Source of the DNA: Novilysobacter selenitireducens
GTDB lineage: Bacteria; Pseudomonadota; Gammaproteobacteria; Xanthomonadales; Xanthomonadaceae
Reading direction: 5' to 3'
Length of the DNA stretch: 64,000 nucleotides
Assembly (NCBI RefSeq): GCF_020026895.1
Contig: NZ_JAINZW010000002.1
Coordinates: forward strand, 372,001 to 436,000
Every line of letters begins with the position of its first letter. Positions within the stretch are counted from its first letter, which is position 1. The notes below the pieces were generated by a model. That model was not told the origin of the DNA and did not search any database. It saw only the letters and a program-made list of their open reading frames with translations. Shown here one piece after another: positions 32,255 to 42,837 of this stretch. The translations under genes and the position numbers were made by a program.

Positions 32255-33681
32255 CAAGACTCCAACTGGATGCCGACGTTCGTCGGCTCGGTGAAGAATC
32301 GCATCGCTTCCATGCCACCTTCGCGCCCCATGCCCGACGCGCCGGTGCCACCGAACGGCGTGCGCAGGTCGCGCATCAGCCATGTGTTGATCCAGACCAT
32401 GCCGGCGCGAAGGTCGGCGGCTATGCGGTGGGCGCGGTCGAGGTCGCGCGTCCACACCGACGCGGCCAGTCCGTAGTCACCCGCATTGGCCAGGGCGAGC
32501 GCCTCGTCGTCGCTGTCGAACGGCTGCAGTGTGACCACCGGTCCGAAGATCTCCTCGCGGTTGGTGGTGCAGTCGGGGCCGAGGCCTTCGATCACCGTGG
32601 GCGCGACGAACCAGCCCGGCCGGTCGAGTGCCTGGCCACCGCACAGCACCGTCCCACCCTCATTGCGGGCGCGCTCGATGGCGGCGACGACCTTGTCGAA
32701 ATGGGCCTGCGAGACCAGCGGGCCGAGGCGGTTGTCCTCGTCGATGGGATCGCCCACCCGCAACGCCAGCGCGTGCTTGACCAGGGTGTCGCGGAACTCG
32801 CTGTAGATACTGCGCTCCACCAGCACGCGCGACCCGCACAGGCAGATCTGCCCCGAGTTCTGGAAGGCCGACCTCACCAGCGTGTCCATGTGCTCGCGCC
32901 AGCGGCTGTCGGCGAACACCAGCGTCGGATTCTTGCCGCCCAGCTCCAGCGACACCTTCTTGAGCAGGGGCGCGGTCACGCCGGCGATGCGACGGCCCAC
33001 GGCGGTGCTGCCGGTAAAGGACACGGCGCGCACCTTCGGGTGCGCGACCAGCGGCTCGCCCACGTTCGGGCCGGCGCCGTGGACGATGTTGAGCACGCCA
33101 TCGGGGAAACCGATGCCTGCCGCGAGCTCGGCAAGCATCGTCGCGGTTACCGGGGTGACCTCCGACGGCTTGGCGACCACGGTATTTCCGGCGGCCAGCG
33201 CCGGTGCGATCTTCCAGGTGAACAGGTACAGCGGCAGGTTCCACGGCGAGATCGTGGCAACCACGCCCAGCGGGCGGCGCAGCGTGTAGTTCAGGCCGGC
33301 CTGGCCGTGGTGCGATTCGCTGGCGAACTGGGTGGCCGCGTGGGCGAAGAAGCGCAGGTTGGATACCGCGCGCGGGATCTCGGCCTCTCGTGCCAGCCGG
33401 ATCGGCTTGCCGCCGTCGCGCGACTCGGCGTGGGCGAAGTCGTCCAGCCGGCCTTCCAGCGCGTCGGCCAGCTTCTCGAGCCAGCGGGCGCGCTCGCTGT
33501 TGGGCAGTGCCGACCACGCGGGGAATGCACGGGCCGCAGCGTCGATCGCCTCTTCGACGACATCGGCGCTGCCGGCCGGAACTTCAGCGAAAGGGCGACC
33601 CGACGCGGGATCGTGCACGTCCAGCCATCGGCCGTCGGAGGCGTCCCGGGGTTTGCCGTCGATCCAGTGCGAAAGGCGCAT
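32254..33681 (-). CDS. aminomuconate/hydroxymuconate-semialdehyde dehydrogenase
   Basis: NAD-dependent aldehyde dehydrogenase of 475 residues oxidising 2-aminomuconate-6-semialdehyde after ACMS decarboxylation. It has SPWNLPLYLFTWKIAPAL (cofactor site) near 145, the catalytic Glu in VSLELGGKNP near 245, the catalytic Cys in NSGQICLCGSRVLVE near 280, and EEIFGPVVTLQPFDSDDEAL near 378. Substrate choice rests on operon context with the dioxygenase, decarboxylase and deaminase; the sequence alone fits the HMSDH/AMSDH group. Confidence 0.92.
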   Translation of the reverse strand: MRLSHWIDGKPRDASDGRWLDVHDPASGRPFAEVPAGSADVVEEAIDAAARAFPAWSALPNSERARWLEKLADALEGRLDDFAHAESRDGGKPIRLAREAEIPRAVSNLRFFAHAATQFASESHHGQAGLNYTLRRPLGVVATISPWNLPLYLFTWKIAPALAAGNTVVAKPSEVTPVTATMLAELAAGIGFPDGVLNIVHGAGPNVGEPLVAHPKVRAVSFTGSTAVGRRIAGVTAPLLKKVSLELGGKNPTLVFADSRWREHMDTLVRSAFQNSGQICLCGSRVLVERSIYSEFRDTLVKHALALRVGDPIDEDNRLGPLVSQAHFDKVVAAIERARNEGGTVLCGGQALDRPGWFVAPTVIEGLGPDCTTNREEIFGPVVTLQPFDSDDEALALANAGDYGLAASVWTRDLDRAHRIAADLRAGMVWINTWLMRDLRTPFGGTGASGMGREGGMEAMRFFTEPTNVGIQLES

Positions 33682-33779
33682 CCGGCAAGCTTAACGCGGG
33701 CGTCAACCGCTTGCCTTGCCTCCCCAACGTTGCGTGCCCGGCGCTGCGTGCCGTGCGCGGGCGTATGGCGGGCGGGGCG

Positions 33780-34565
33780 TCAGATCGACTGCATGCGGCC
33801 GCCGTCGACGGCCAGGCTGACGCCGTTGATGTAACCCGCTGCCGGCGAGCACAGGAACGCGATCGCCGCGGCGACTTCTTCGGGACGCGCAAAGCGCGCG
33901 GCCGGCACCGTCGCCTTCATGCCGTCGGCGACCTGCTGCTCCGACTTGCCGGTATTGCGTGCGCGGTCGCCCACGATCTGGGCGATGCGGCCGGTTTCGG
34001 TGAAACCCGGCAGCACGTTGTTGACGGTGATGCCCTGCGAGGCGACCTCGCGCGACAGCGTCTTGGCCCAGGCGGCTACCGCGCCGCGCGTGGTGTTGGA
34101 CACGCCGAGACCCTGGATCGGCTCGCGCACCGAGGTCGACACCACGTTGACGATGCGTCCCCAGCCCGCCGCCTGCATGCCGGGCAGCACCGCCTGCGCG
34201 AGGGCCTGATTGGCCAGGAGGTGGCGCGTGAACGCCTGCAGGAACGCATCCGCCGTCGCGCTGGCAACCGGGCCACCCGGCGGGCCGCCGGTGTTGTTGA
34301 CGAGGATGTCGATCCGGCGCTCGCCCGCCAGCGCGCCGACCTTGTCAGCAAGCGCATTCGTCTGCGAGACGTCGGCGGTAATGCGCCCGTGGCGCTGTCC
34401 ATTGCGGGCGGGCAGGGCATCGACCACGGCCTGCAGGGCTTCGGCGCGTCGGGCCAGCACCGTGACGCTGGCGCCGAGCAATGCCAGCTCGTGGGCGGCG
34501 GCGCGGCCGATGCCCTCGGAGGCGCCGCAGACCAGCGCGTGCTTGCCAGAAAGGTCGAGGTCCAT
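33780..34565 (-). CDS. SDR-family protein lacking the canonical catalytic Tyr and Lys
   Basis: 261-residue Rossmann protein of the FabG-like SDR superfamily. The NAD(P) motif is CGASEGIGRAAAHEL (TGxxxGIG form with Cys-Gly-Ala) and LVNNTGGPPGG replaces NNAG. The expected YxxxK site aligns with SNTTRGAVAAWAKTLSREV, so Tyr is Ser and Lys is Arg. This is the divergent beta-ketoacyl-reductase-like SDR subgroup, whose chemistry is unsettled. It ends 98 bases before the semialdehyde dehydrogenase start and is probably the first pathway-linked gene of the operon. Confidence 0.88.
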   Translation of the reverse strand: MDLDLSGKHALVCGASEGIGRAAAHELALLGASVTVLARRAEALQAVVDALPARNGQRHGRITADVSQTNALADKVGALAGERRIDILVNNTGGPPGGPVASATADAFLQAFTRHLLANQALAQAVLPGMQAAGWGRIVNVVSTSVREPIQGLGVSNTTRGAVAAWAKTLSREVASQGITVNNVLPGFTETGRIAQIVGDRARNTGKSEQQVADGMKATVPAARFARPEEVAAAIAFLCSPAAGYINGVSLAVDGGRMQSI

Positions 34566-34596
34566 GCCGTATACCTTTGATTTGAAGTGAATTTTG

Positions 34597-34905
34597 TCAG
34601 TGCCGGGTGGCGAGCTTCCGGACCATCAACGGTGCCAGGCGTTCATCGTCGTCGGCCTGCGGCGGATCGAGTTCGGCCATCGTGAAGCCGCGAGCCTGTG
34701 CGTCGTCCTCGTCCATCCCGTCGTACTCGACGAACTCGGCATCCATGAGCGCCGCGCGGGCGCTGTCCTCGCTGTCGTAGGGCAGGGTGTTGCCGTCGCT
34801 GTCCAACACCTCGGCGGTCCCGGCCTCGCGCACCCGCAGTCGCGCCCACACCACCGTGCGGCCCAGCGTCGCCAGCCACCAGCGGTCGTTCGTATCGGTC
34901 GTCAT
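34597..34905 (-). CDS. small acidic hypothetical protein
   Basis: 102 residues starting MTTDTNDRWWLATLGRTVVW. The middle is acidic (EDSARAALMDAEFVEYDGMDEDDAQARG) and the C-terminus ends LMVRKLATRH. No domain recognised. The ATG at 34905 overlaps the stop of the membrane protein upstream by four bases (ATGA), so it is translationally coupled to it; it ends 31 bases before the SDR gene. A longer in-frame start would read through the membrane-protein gene. Confidence 0.7.
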   Translation of the reverse strand: MTTDTNDRWWLATLGRTVVWARLRVREAGTAEVLDSDGNTLPYDSEDSARAALMDAEFVEYDGMDEDDAQARGFTMAELDPPQADDDERLAPLMVRKLATRH

Positions 34906-35207
34906 GCAAGCACCATCGAGAGAAGCCAGAGCAGGCCGGAGCACACCAGCGCTCCGATGATCGTCACCAGCGACACCCACGCCGGCGTCGCCAGCCCGTT
35001 GAGGTTGCGGTCGCCCGCGGCGCGGTAGTCGCGGCGCAGCAGCCACGCGATCACTTCGGGCCTGGCGAAGGCGCCTTCGCCAAGCTCGTCAGCGAGCGCC
35101 GGGTGGCGGTCGCGGATGTGGACCAGGGTCAGCGGCCAGAAGATGACGAACGCCGTGAAACCGGCAATCGCCACGCCGACGAAACACAGGGCGGCAAACA
35201 GGATCAT
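34902..35207 (-). CDS. small membrane protein with two helices
   Basis: 101 residues: one hydrophobic segment at about 1-28 (AALCFVGVAIAGFTAFVIFW), a cytosolic charged stretch, and a second at about 78-100 (WVSLVTIIGALVCSGLLWLL). No family recognised. It begins 28 bases after asnS ends and overlaps the acidic small protein, so these two probably form a module behind asnS. Confidence 0.72.
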   Translation of the reverse strand: MILFAALCFVGVAIAGFTAFVIFWPLTLVHIRDRHPALADELGEGAFARPEVIAWLLRRDYRAAGDRNLNGLATPAWVSLVTIIGALVCSGLLWLLSMVLA

Positions 35208-35235
35208 TTCAACTCACTCGGGGACGGCTCAGCCA

Positions 35236-36636
<1,401 letters not shown>

Positions 36637-36771
36637 GCCTTGATTCCTCGCGTGTGCGGACCGATATAAGAACGCCGCAGTCTACTTGAACGGGTCGCGT
36701 CGCAGTCAGCCCCGCCGGGGTATCCGCCGTACAATCCACGGCCTGCCGCGCCATCCACCGCCGGAGTCCAG

Positions 36772-37113
36772 ATGAGCATCACCCTCAGCCCCGCCGCGCT
36801 GGCCCGAGTCCAGCGTTACCTGTCCGAAACGCCCGACGCCATCGGCCTGCGGTTCGGCGTGACGCGTACCGGTTGCTCGGGCTGGCAGCACACCGCCGAC
36901 CTCGCCAAGGACCAGCGCGAGGGCGACACCGTGTTCGAGCAGGACGGCGTGCGCATCCTCGTCGACGCGCTGAGCCTGCCGATCGTCGACGGCACCACCA
37001 TCGACCTCGTCCAGCAGCGCCTGGGCGAGCAGTTCGTGTTCCGCAATCCCAATGCCGCCGACGAGTGCGGCTGCGGCGAGTCGTTCACCACCGACGAGAG
37101 CCGCGTCGCCTGA
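36772..37113 (+). CDS. HesB/IscA-family iron-sulfur assembly protein
   Basis: A-type carrier for Fe-S cluster assembly; 113 residues. It has the conserved Cys in RTGCSGWQHT (about residue 35) and the C-terminal CGCGESF pair. The family's usual second domain is absent, so it is a stand-alone carrier. Divergent from asnS. Confidence 0.9.
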   Translation: MSITLSPAALARVQRYLSETPDAIGLRFGVTRTGCSGWQHTADLAKDQREGDTVFEQDGVRILVDALSLPIVDGTTIDLVQQRLGEQFVFRNPNAADECGCGESFTTDESRVA

Positions 37114-37225
37114 GGTCCGGGCTGCAGACTGCGTGTCCGCCCGCACCGCGCCCCGGGACTTTCGTCATGGGGGTGCCGGGGCAGGGCGGGGCTAGACTCG
37201 GGGGTTCGTTCCCGGGGAGTCCGCC

Positions 37226-39037
37226 ATGATCCGCAACCTTCTTCTGTCCGCCGCCATCTCCACCGCGCTGGCGGCGGCCGCGTTGCCCGCGCCCGTCCAT
37301 GCACAGGCTTCGGCCAGCGAGACTCGCTCGACGCTTGCCGACAACACCCCCGAGAGCCGCGCCCTGCACGCGCTGTTCGACGCCGAGTGGGAGCGCGGCA
37401 TGCGCGAGAGCCCGGAGACCGCCAGCTACCGTGGCGACCACCGGTTCAACGACCGCTGGAGCGATCTCAGCCTCGAGGCCCTCCGTGCCCGCCAGGCCGC
37501 CGACCGCGCCGCTCTGGAGAAGCTGCGCGCCATCGACCGCGACGCACTGTCGGAGGCCGACCGACTGAGCTACGACGTGTTCGCGTGGCAGCTGGAGCGC
37601 TCGGTCGAGCGCCAGAAGTACAACGAGTGGCAGCGCCCGCTGAGCCAGCGCGGCGGCATCCAGACGGCCGAGGGCATCGCCGAGGTGCTGCCGTTCCGCG
37701 ACGCCGACGACTACCGCGACTGGATCAAGCGCCTGGAAGGCATCCCGACCCTGGTCGAGCAGACCACAGGGCTGATGCGCGAAGGACTGGCCGCCGGCAA
37801 CACGCCGCCGCGCGTGCTGATGGAGCGTGTGCCCGGCCAGATCGAAAGCCAGCTGGTCGATGATCCGACCGAAAGCCCGTTCTACAAGCCGTTCACCCGG
37901 ATGCCCGACAGCATCCCCGCGGCCGAGCGCCAGGCGCTGCAGGCCAGCGCGCAGAAGGCGATCCGGGAGTCCGTCATCCCGGCCTACCGCGACTTCAATA
38001 CGTTCTTCAACGACGAGTACCTGCCGGTCACGCGCGAGACCATCGCCGCGGTCGACATGCCCGACGGCAAGGCCTACTACGACTTCCTCGTCGGCCAGTT
38101 CACCACTACCGACCTGACCGCCGACGAGGTCCACCAGATCGGCCTGAAGGAAGTCGCGCGCATTCGCGCCGAGATGGAGCAGGTGCGGCAGGAGATCGGC
38201 TTCGATGGCGACCTGGCCGCGTTCTTCGAGCACCTGCGCACCGATCCGGACCTCTTCTACGACAGCCCCGAAGCCTTGCTGGAGGCCTACCAGGCGATGT
38301 CCAAGCGCATCGACCCGGAGCTGGTAAAGGTCTTCAAGACCATCCCACGCCTGCCGTACGGCGTGCGCCCGATCCCCGACAACATCGCACCGGACACCAC
38401 CACGGCGTATTACCAGCCGGGCGCCGTGGACGGCACCCGGGCCGGCTACTACTACGTCAACCTCTACAAGCCCGAGGTGCGGCCGAAGTGGGAAATGATG
38501 GCGCTGAGCCTGCACGAGGCCGTGCCGGGCCATCACTTCCAGTTCGCCCGCGGCCAGGAGCTGGGCGACGTGCCGATGTTCCGCAGGGTGGGGTACTTCA
38601 CCGCCTATGGCGAGGGCTGGGGCCTGTATGCCGAGCGGCTGGGCTACGACATGGGCCTGTACGACGACCCGTACGACCGCATGGGGCAGCTGGCCTACGA
38701 CATGTGGCGCGCCGTGCGCCTGGTGGTCGACACCGGCATGCACAGCAAGGGCTGGAGCCGCCAGCAGGCCATCGACTACTTCATGGACAACTCGCCCAAG
38801 ACCCTGCAGGACGTCACCAACGAGATCGACCGCTACATCGGCTGGCCCGGCCAGGCGCTGGCCTACAAGATCGGCCAGCTGAAGATCTCCGAGCTGCGCG
38901 CCGACGCCGAGCGCGAACTGGGCGACGACTTCGACCTGCGTGCGTTCAACGACGCCGTGCTGTCGACCGGCTCAGTCCCGCTGGAGACGCTTGAGCGGCA
39001 CATGCGGGAGTGGATCGCGGGGCAGATGAAGGGGTAG
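37226..39037 (+). CDS. DUF885 family metallopeptidase-like protein, exported
   Basis: 603 residues with a signal peptide (AAISTALAAAALPAPVHAQA). The gluzincin-type motif HEAVPGHHFQFAR lies near residue 428, with the downstream Glu probably in TAYGEGWGLYAERLG near 460. This is the DUF885 family, some members of which have been shown to be peptidases; substrate here is unknown. It is convergent with the epimerase gene, with 34 bases between stops. Confidence 0.9.
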   Translation: MIRNLLLSAAISTALAAAALPAPVHAQASASETRSTLADNTPESRALHALFDAEWERGMRESPETASYRGDHRFNDRWSDLSLEALRARQAADRAALEKLRAIDRDALSEADRLSYDVFAWQLERSVERQKYNEWQRPLSQRGGIQTAEGIAEVLPFRDADDYRDWIKRLEGIPTLVEQTTGLMREGLAAGNTPPRVLMERVPGQIESQLVDDPTESPFYKPFTRMPDSIPAAERQALQASAQKAIRESVIPAYRDFNTFFNDEYLPVTRETIAAVDMPDGKAYYDFLVGQFTTTDLTADEVHQIGLKEVARIRAEMEQVRQEIGFDGDLAAFFEHLRTDPDLFYDSPEALLEAYQAMSKRIDPELVKVFKTIPRLPYGVRPIPDNIAPDTTTAYYQPGAVDGTRAGYYYVNLYKPEVRPKWEMMALSLHEAVPGHHFQFARGQELGDVPMFRRVGYFTAYGEGWGLYAERLGYDMGLYDDPYDRMGQLAYDMWRAVRLVVDTGMHSKGWSRQQAIDYFMDNSPKTLQDVTNEIDRYIGWPGQALAYKIGQLKISELRADAERELGDDFDLRAFNDAVLSTGSVPLETLERHMREWIAGQMKG

Positions 39038-39071
39038 TACCCCGCGCTGTCCTCGTCCTGCCGGGGCGCGC

Positions 39072-40148
39072 CTAATGCGTCCCCGGCCCGGGCGAGGGAT
39101 CCATGCGCAGGGCGCAGGTGCTCGTGGCTGCACCCGCGTACGTGCGACGACGAGGCCCACGGCGCCGGTCAGCACGCTGTGCGCGTTCGATGCGGATCCA
39201 GTGCGCAAAGCGCGCAAGCCCTGCGTCCAGTGCCGTGAACTGTTGCGGGCCAAAGGTGGCTTCGAACAGCCGGGTGTCGGCCGTTGTCTCCGTCGCGTCA
39301 GCCGGGGCAGGCGGCGCGAACTGGAGCCGGGCCTTCCGTCCCAGTGCACGCGACAGTGAAGACACGAACGCCGGCAGCGGCGTGGAAACCGGGTTGCCGA
39401 TATTGAACACGCGGGCCTGGTCAGGTTGCCCCGCGGCAGCCTCGCCCGGGGACTGCAGTACGCGGACCACTCCGTCGACGATGTCGTCGATATAGGTGAA
39501 GCTCCGCGCATTGTGGCCGTGGTTGAACAGCACCACCGGCGACCCGTCCAGGATGGCGTTGGCAAACAGCATCGGCGCCATGTCGGGACGCCCCCAGGGT
39601 CCGTACACCGTAAAGAATCGCAACCCGGTACAGCGCATCGCGTACAGGTGTGCATAGCTGTAGGCGATGAGCTCGTTGGCCTTCTTGGTCGCGCCGTACA
39701 GGCTCAACGGCCGGTCGGTCGGCGCGTCTTCCGCAAGAGGCTGGCCCCCACCTTCGCCATAGACCGAGCTGCTGGACGCGTATACGAAATGGTCCACCGC
39801 GTGGTGCCGCGCGGCCTCCAGCACATTGACGAAGCCGACCAGGTTGCTTTCGACATACGCGTGGGGATCGACCAACGAGTGTCGGACGCCTGCCTGGGCG
39901 GCCAGATGCACGATCCCCTTTGGCCCGTATTGCCTGCACATGGCCGCCACCAGCCCGGGTGCGGCAATGTCGCCCCGGACATGGATGTAACCGCGCTGCC
40001 CGGTCAGCGCCTCGAGCCGGCGCGCCTTGAGCCCGGGGTCGTAGTAGGGATTGTGGTTGTCGATGCCGACCACCTGGTGGCCCAGTGACAGCAGTTGGTG
40101 CACGACATGTGCGCCGATAAAGCCGGCGCTGCCGGTGACGAGGATCAT
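39072..40148 (-). CDS. NAD-dependent sugar epimerase, UDP-glucuronate 4-epimerase-like
   Basis: 358-residue extended SDR. The Rossmann motif VTGSAGFIGAHVVHQLLSLG lies at residue 4, and the YxxxK pair in SLYGATKKANELIA near 148. DNHNPYYDPGLKARR and PWGRPDMAPM are typical of UDP-glucuronate 4-epimerases (GAE/Cap1J type). The C-terminus is extended by a basic, non-conserved stretch. Its ATG overlaps the stop of the GT39 gene by four bases. Substrate could be UDP-glucuronate made by the ugd product at 5,418. Confidence 0.85.
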   Translation of the reverse strand: MILVTGSAGFIGAHVVHQLLSLGHQVVGIDNHNPYYDPGLKARRLEALTGQRGYIHVRGDIAAPGLVAAMCRQYGPKGIVHLAAQAGVRHSLVDPHAYVESNLVGFVNVLEAARHHAVDHFVYASSSSVYGEGGGQPLAEDAPTDRPLSLYGATKKANELIAYSYAHLYAMRCTGLRFFTVYGPWGRPDMAPMLFANAILDGSPVVLFNHGHNARSFTYIDDIVDGVVRVLQSPGEAAAGQPDQARVFNIGNPVSTPLPAFVSSLSRALGRKARLQFAPPAPADATETTADTRLFEATFGPQQFTALDAGLARFAHWIRIERAQRADRRRGPRRRTYAGAATSTCALRMDPSPGPGTH

Positions 40149-41887
40149 GGGGAAGGGGCCTTCGCAGCGGGAGGAAGTGCCGGGTCATCCGCGCGGGGTA
40201 GGGCGCGATGCTGCCGGTCGGCATGGGGGCAATGGCCGCTCCAGGCGGTGCCGGGGACCAGATACCAGTCGCGGCGGTTGGACCGGCCGATGGCAACGGT
40301 GAGCCGGCGATCCAGGCAGGGACGCAGGGCCGATGCCGGCACCAGCAGCCAGCGGTGTGAAGGGTCGCGTTGAAGCCAGCGTCCCGCGTCATTCCACTGC
40401 GCATCCACTGGACGCTCGAAGCCGAAGTCGCGCACCGGCCGGTCGGCTTGCAACATCAGCTGCTCGGTCCAGGCCACCAGCCCCAGCTGGACGTCTGCGT
40501 CGAGGTGCGTGCCCACGGCCTGCATCAGCCGTCGACCGGAGCTGCTGGCATCCAGAGCGGGCGTCAGCCCCACGCCGTACCCCGTCAGCAGGATTGCCGT
40601 CGACAGCACCGTCGCGAGCGCCGGCCTATGACGTGCAAACACGGCGGCCGCCGCGCCCACCCCCGCGCCCATGCCCAGTAGCCATGCAAACAGACGCGTT
40701 TGGTCGCTCGCACTGATGGCCCGTTCCTGCTCCAGGATGCTGGCCAGTCCCTGCACGTCTGCCAGACCACCTGCGCCGATCACCACCAGCCCGAGCGCAA
40801 GCAGGATCATGTAGCCGGCCAACGCTTTTCGTGGTCCTGGCTGGCGCAGCAGGCCGCGCAGCAAGGGCGCCGCTGCCAGGCAGAAGGCCGGCAGGGCAGG
40901 CAGGATGTAGACCTCCCGCTTGCCCGGCGACAGAGAAAAGAACAGAAGCACCAGCAGGCCCCACCCGAGCAGAAGCCACTGTCGCGGCTCGCGTCGGCGT
41001 AATCTCCGCCACCATGCAGGCAGGAGCCACGGCGCCAGGATCACCCCTGGCAGCCACAGGGTGCCGATCACCTGCAGGAAGTACCAGGGCGGTTGCTGGT
41101 GGTGCCAGGGGTTCGCGTAGCGCGTGCCTGTCTGGCGGAACAGCAGGTCCTCCACGTAGCCGTGAACCGCGGCGTCCTGCGAGCCCAGGGCCATCCAGAG
41201 CATCGGCGCCAGCCATATCGACGCACCGGCGATGAACCCCACCGCTACCCACATGCCTGCAACGGGACCGGTGCCGCGCAGCCGGGCGGGGAGGGCACGC
41301 CAGGGCACGAACAGCAGCAAGGGGAGGAACCCCACCCCCTTTGTCACCGTGCCGATGCCTGCCGCCAGGCCGCCCAACGCGGCCAGGCTACGGTCACGCC
41401 GCACCAGCAGATGACGCGCGAAGGCCCAGAGCGCGAGCGTCGTGAACAGCAACAGCACGATGTCGATCTGGGCGCGCTTGGCCTGAAGGCCGAACTGCAA
41501 CGTTGCGAACAGGGCGGCCACGGCGTACAGCGCGATGCGCGGGTTCCATAACCGCCGCGCAAGGTCCCACGTCAGCCATAGCGTGCCGAGCGACGCCAAG
41601 AGGGAAGGGAGCAGGAATGCAGTCCGCCAGTCCCGCGTCAGCAGGAAGGTCGACGCCTGCAGCCACATGAACACCGGCGGCTTGTGGGAGTACAGCTCAG
41701 AGCCGCGGTGCGGGAAGAGCCAGTGGCCGTTGTCCACCATGTCCTTGGCCGCCAGGACGAACCGCGGCTCGTCCGGCGGTGCCGGGTCGCGCATGCCGAT
41801 TCCCGCAGCCAGAGCCGCGAGCATGAGGAGCATCAAGCCCACGCGGTCGAAGTGGGTGCTGCGGTAGGCGCTGCGCGGCGCATTCAT
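40145..41887 (-). CDS. ArnT-like (GT39/PMT family) membrane glycosyltransferase
   Basis: 580 residues, with about a dozen hydrophobic segments in the first 430 and a soluble C-terminal domain. The acidic pair near the N-terminus in APPDEPRFVLAAKDMVDNG and the following HKPPVFMWLQ are the PMT/ArnT active-site hallmarks. It transfers a sugar from a polyprenyl-phosphate donor, probably to lipid A or another envelope acceptor. The start at 41887 is used; the longer in-frame extension overlaps the divergent GT2 promoter. The neighbouring GT2 and LpxB-N genes support lipid-linked sugar modification. Confidence 0.88.
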   Translation of the reverse strand: MNAPRSAYRSTHFDRVGLMLLMLAALAAGIGMRDPAPPDEPRFVLAAKDMVDNGHWLFPHRGSELYSHKPPVFMWLQASTFLLTRDWRTAFLLPSLLASLGTLWLTWDLARRLWNPRIALYAVAALFATLQFGLQAKRAQIDIVLLLFTTLALWAFARHLLVRRDRSLAALGGLAAGIGTVTKGVGFLPLLLFVPWRALPARLRGTGPVAGMWVAVGFIAGASIWLAPMLWMALGSQDAAVHGYVEDLLFRQTGTRYANPWHHQQPPWYFLQVIGTLWLPGVILAPWLLPAWWRRLRRREPRQWLLLGWGLLVLLFFSLSPGKREVYILPALPAFCLAAAPLLRGLLRQPGPRKALAGYMILLALGLVVIGAGGLADVQGLASILEQERAISASDQTRLFAWLLGMGAGVGAAAAVFARHRPALATVLSTAILLTGYGVGLTPALDASSSGRRLMQAVGTHLDADVQLGLVAWTEQLMLQADRPVRDFGFERPVDAQWNDAGRWLQRDPSHRWLLVPASALRPCLDRRLTVAIGRSNRRDWYLVPGTAWSGHCPHADRQHRALPRADDPALPPAAKAPSP

Positions 41888-42048
41888 GCGGCAAGTGTTG
41901 AGCGGCCCGCCGGGAGAACCATTGACAAATATCAAGGCGTTGGGCGCATCCGCCTCCACACTTGCCCCCGCTGCTTGCCCTTCAAGCGGCGATGCAAACC
42001 TGCCCGGTGCCGCCGCATTTCCTGCCGTCCGCCAATGAGCCTGCAGAC

Positions 42049-42837
42049 ATGCCACACGCTCCCAACCCGTCCGTTCCCGCTCTGTCGGTAGTGATTCCCG
42101 TCTATGACGAAGCGGACTCCATCCGGCACCTTCTGGACGAGGTTGTCAGCACGCTTCGGCCGCTGATGGCGATGGAAATCATCGTGGTCGACGACGCCAG
42201 CCGGGACGGGACGGCCGCGGTATTGGCGGCAGCGGCGTGGGGCATCCCCGAGCTGACCGTGGCGACCCATGTCCGCAACCAGGGGCAGAGCGCGGCGATC
42301 GTCACGGGCGTGTCCATCGCTCGCGCCGCCTGGGTCGCCACCCTGGACGGTGACGGCCAGAACGACCCCGCCGACCTTCCACGGCTCATGGCCGAACGCG
42401 CGCGGTTGCCTCCGGATTGCCGGCTGGTGGCGGGGTGGCGGCAAGAGCGGCGAGACACCTGGAGCAAGCGCGTTGGGTCACGGATTGCCAACGCCGTGCG
42501 CAGGCGGCTGCTGAATGACAGCACGCCCGACACCGGGTGCGGCACAAAGCTGTTCGAACGTGATGCGTTTCTCGCGCTTCCGCGCTTTCGCCACATGCAC
42601 CGGTTTCTTCCGGCGCTGTTCCAGCGGGACGGGTGGCGCACGGTCAGTGTCCCCGTGGGGCATCGTCCCAGGACGGCGGGGGCGTCCAAATACTCCAACC
42701 TGCAGCGGCTTTGGGTCGGTCTGTTCGACCTGGCGGGTGTCGCCTGGCTGCGGTGCAGGCCCGGCCCGGTCGGCGAAGTACGCGTTGTCAGGCCGGCCTC
42801 GGCCATCGTGGCGCGGAGCGAGGAGGTCTTGCAGTGA
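42049..42837 (+). CDS. GT2 glycosyltransferase, dolichyl-phosphate-mannose synthase/ArnC-like
   Basis: 262 residues. The GT-A motifs are SVVIPVYDEADSIRHLL at the N-terminus, IIVVDDASRDGTAAVL, VATLDGDGQNDP (DxD-type metal site) and TPDTGCGTKLFERDAF. Such enzymes make the polyprenyl-phosphate sugar donor used by GT39 proteins like the divergent neighbour. No C-terminal membrane helices are present, unlike ArnC itself. Upstream in-frame ATGs exist at 41,962 and 41,992; 42049 gives the compact family length. Its stop overlaps the next start. Confidence 0.88.
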   Translation: MPHAPNPSVPALSVVIPVYDEADSIRHLLDEVVSTLRPLMAMEIIVVDDASRDGTAAVLAAAAWGIPELTVATHVRNQGQSAAIVTGVSIARAAWVATLDGDGQNDPADLPRLMAERARLPPDCRLVAGWRQERRDTWSKRVGSRIANAVRRRLLNDSTPDTGCGTKLFERDAFLALPRFRHMHRFLPALFQRDGWRTVSVPVGHRPRTAGASKYSNLQRLWVGLFDLAGVAWLRCRPGPVGEVRVVRPASAIVARSEEVLQ

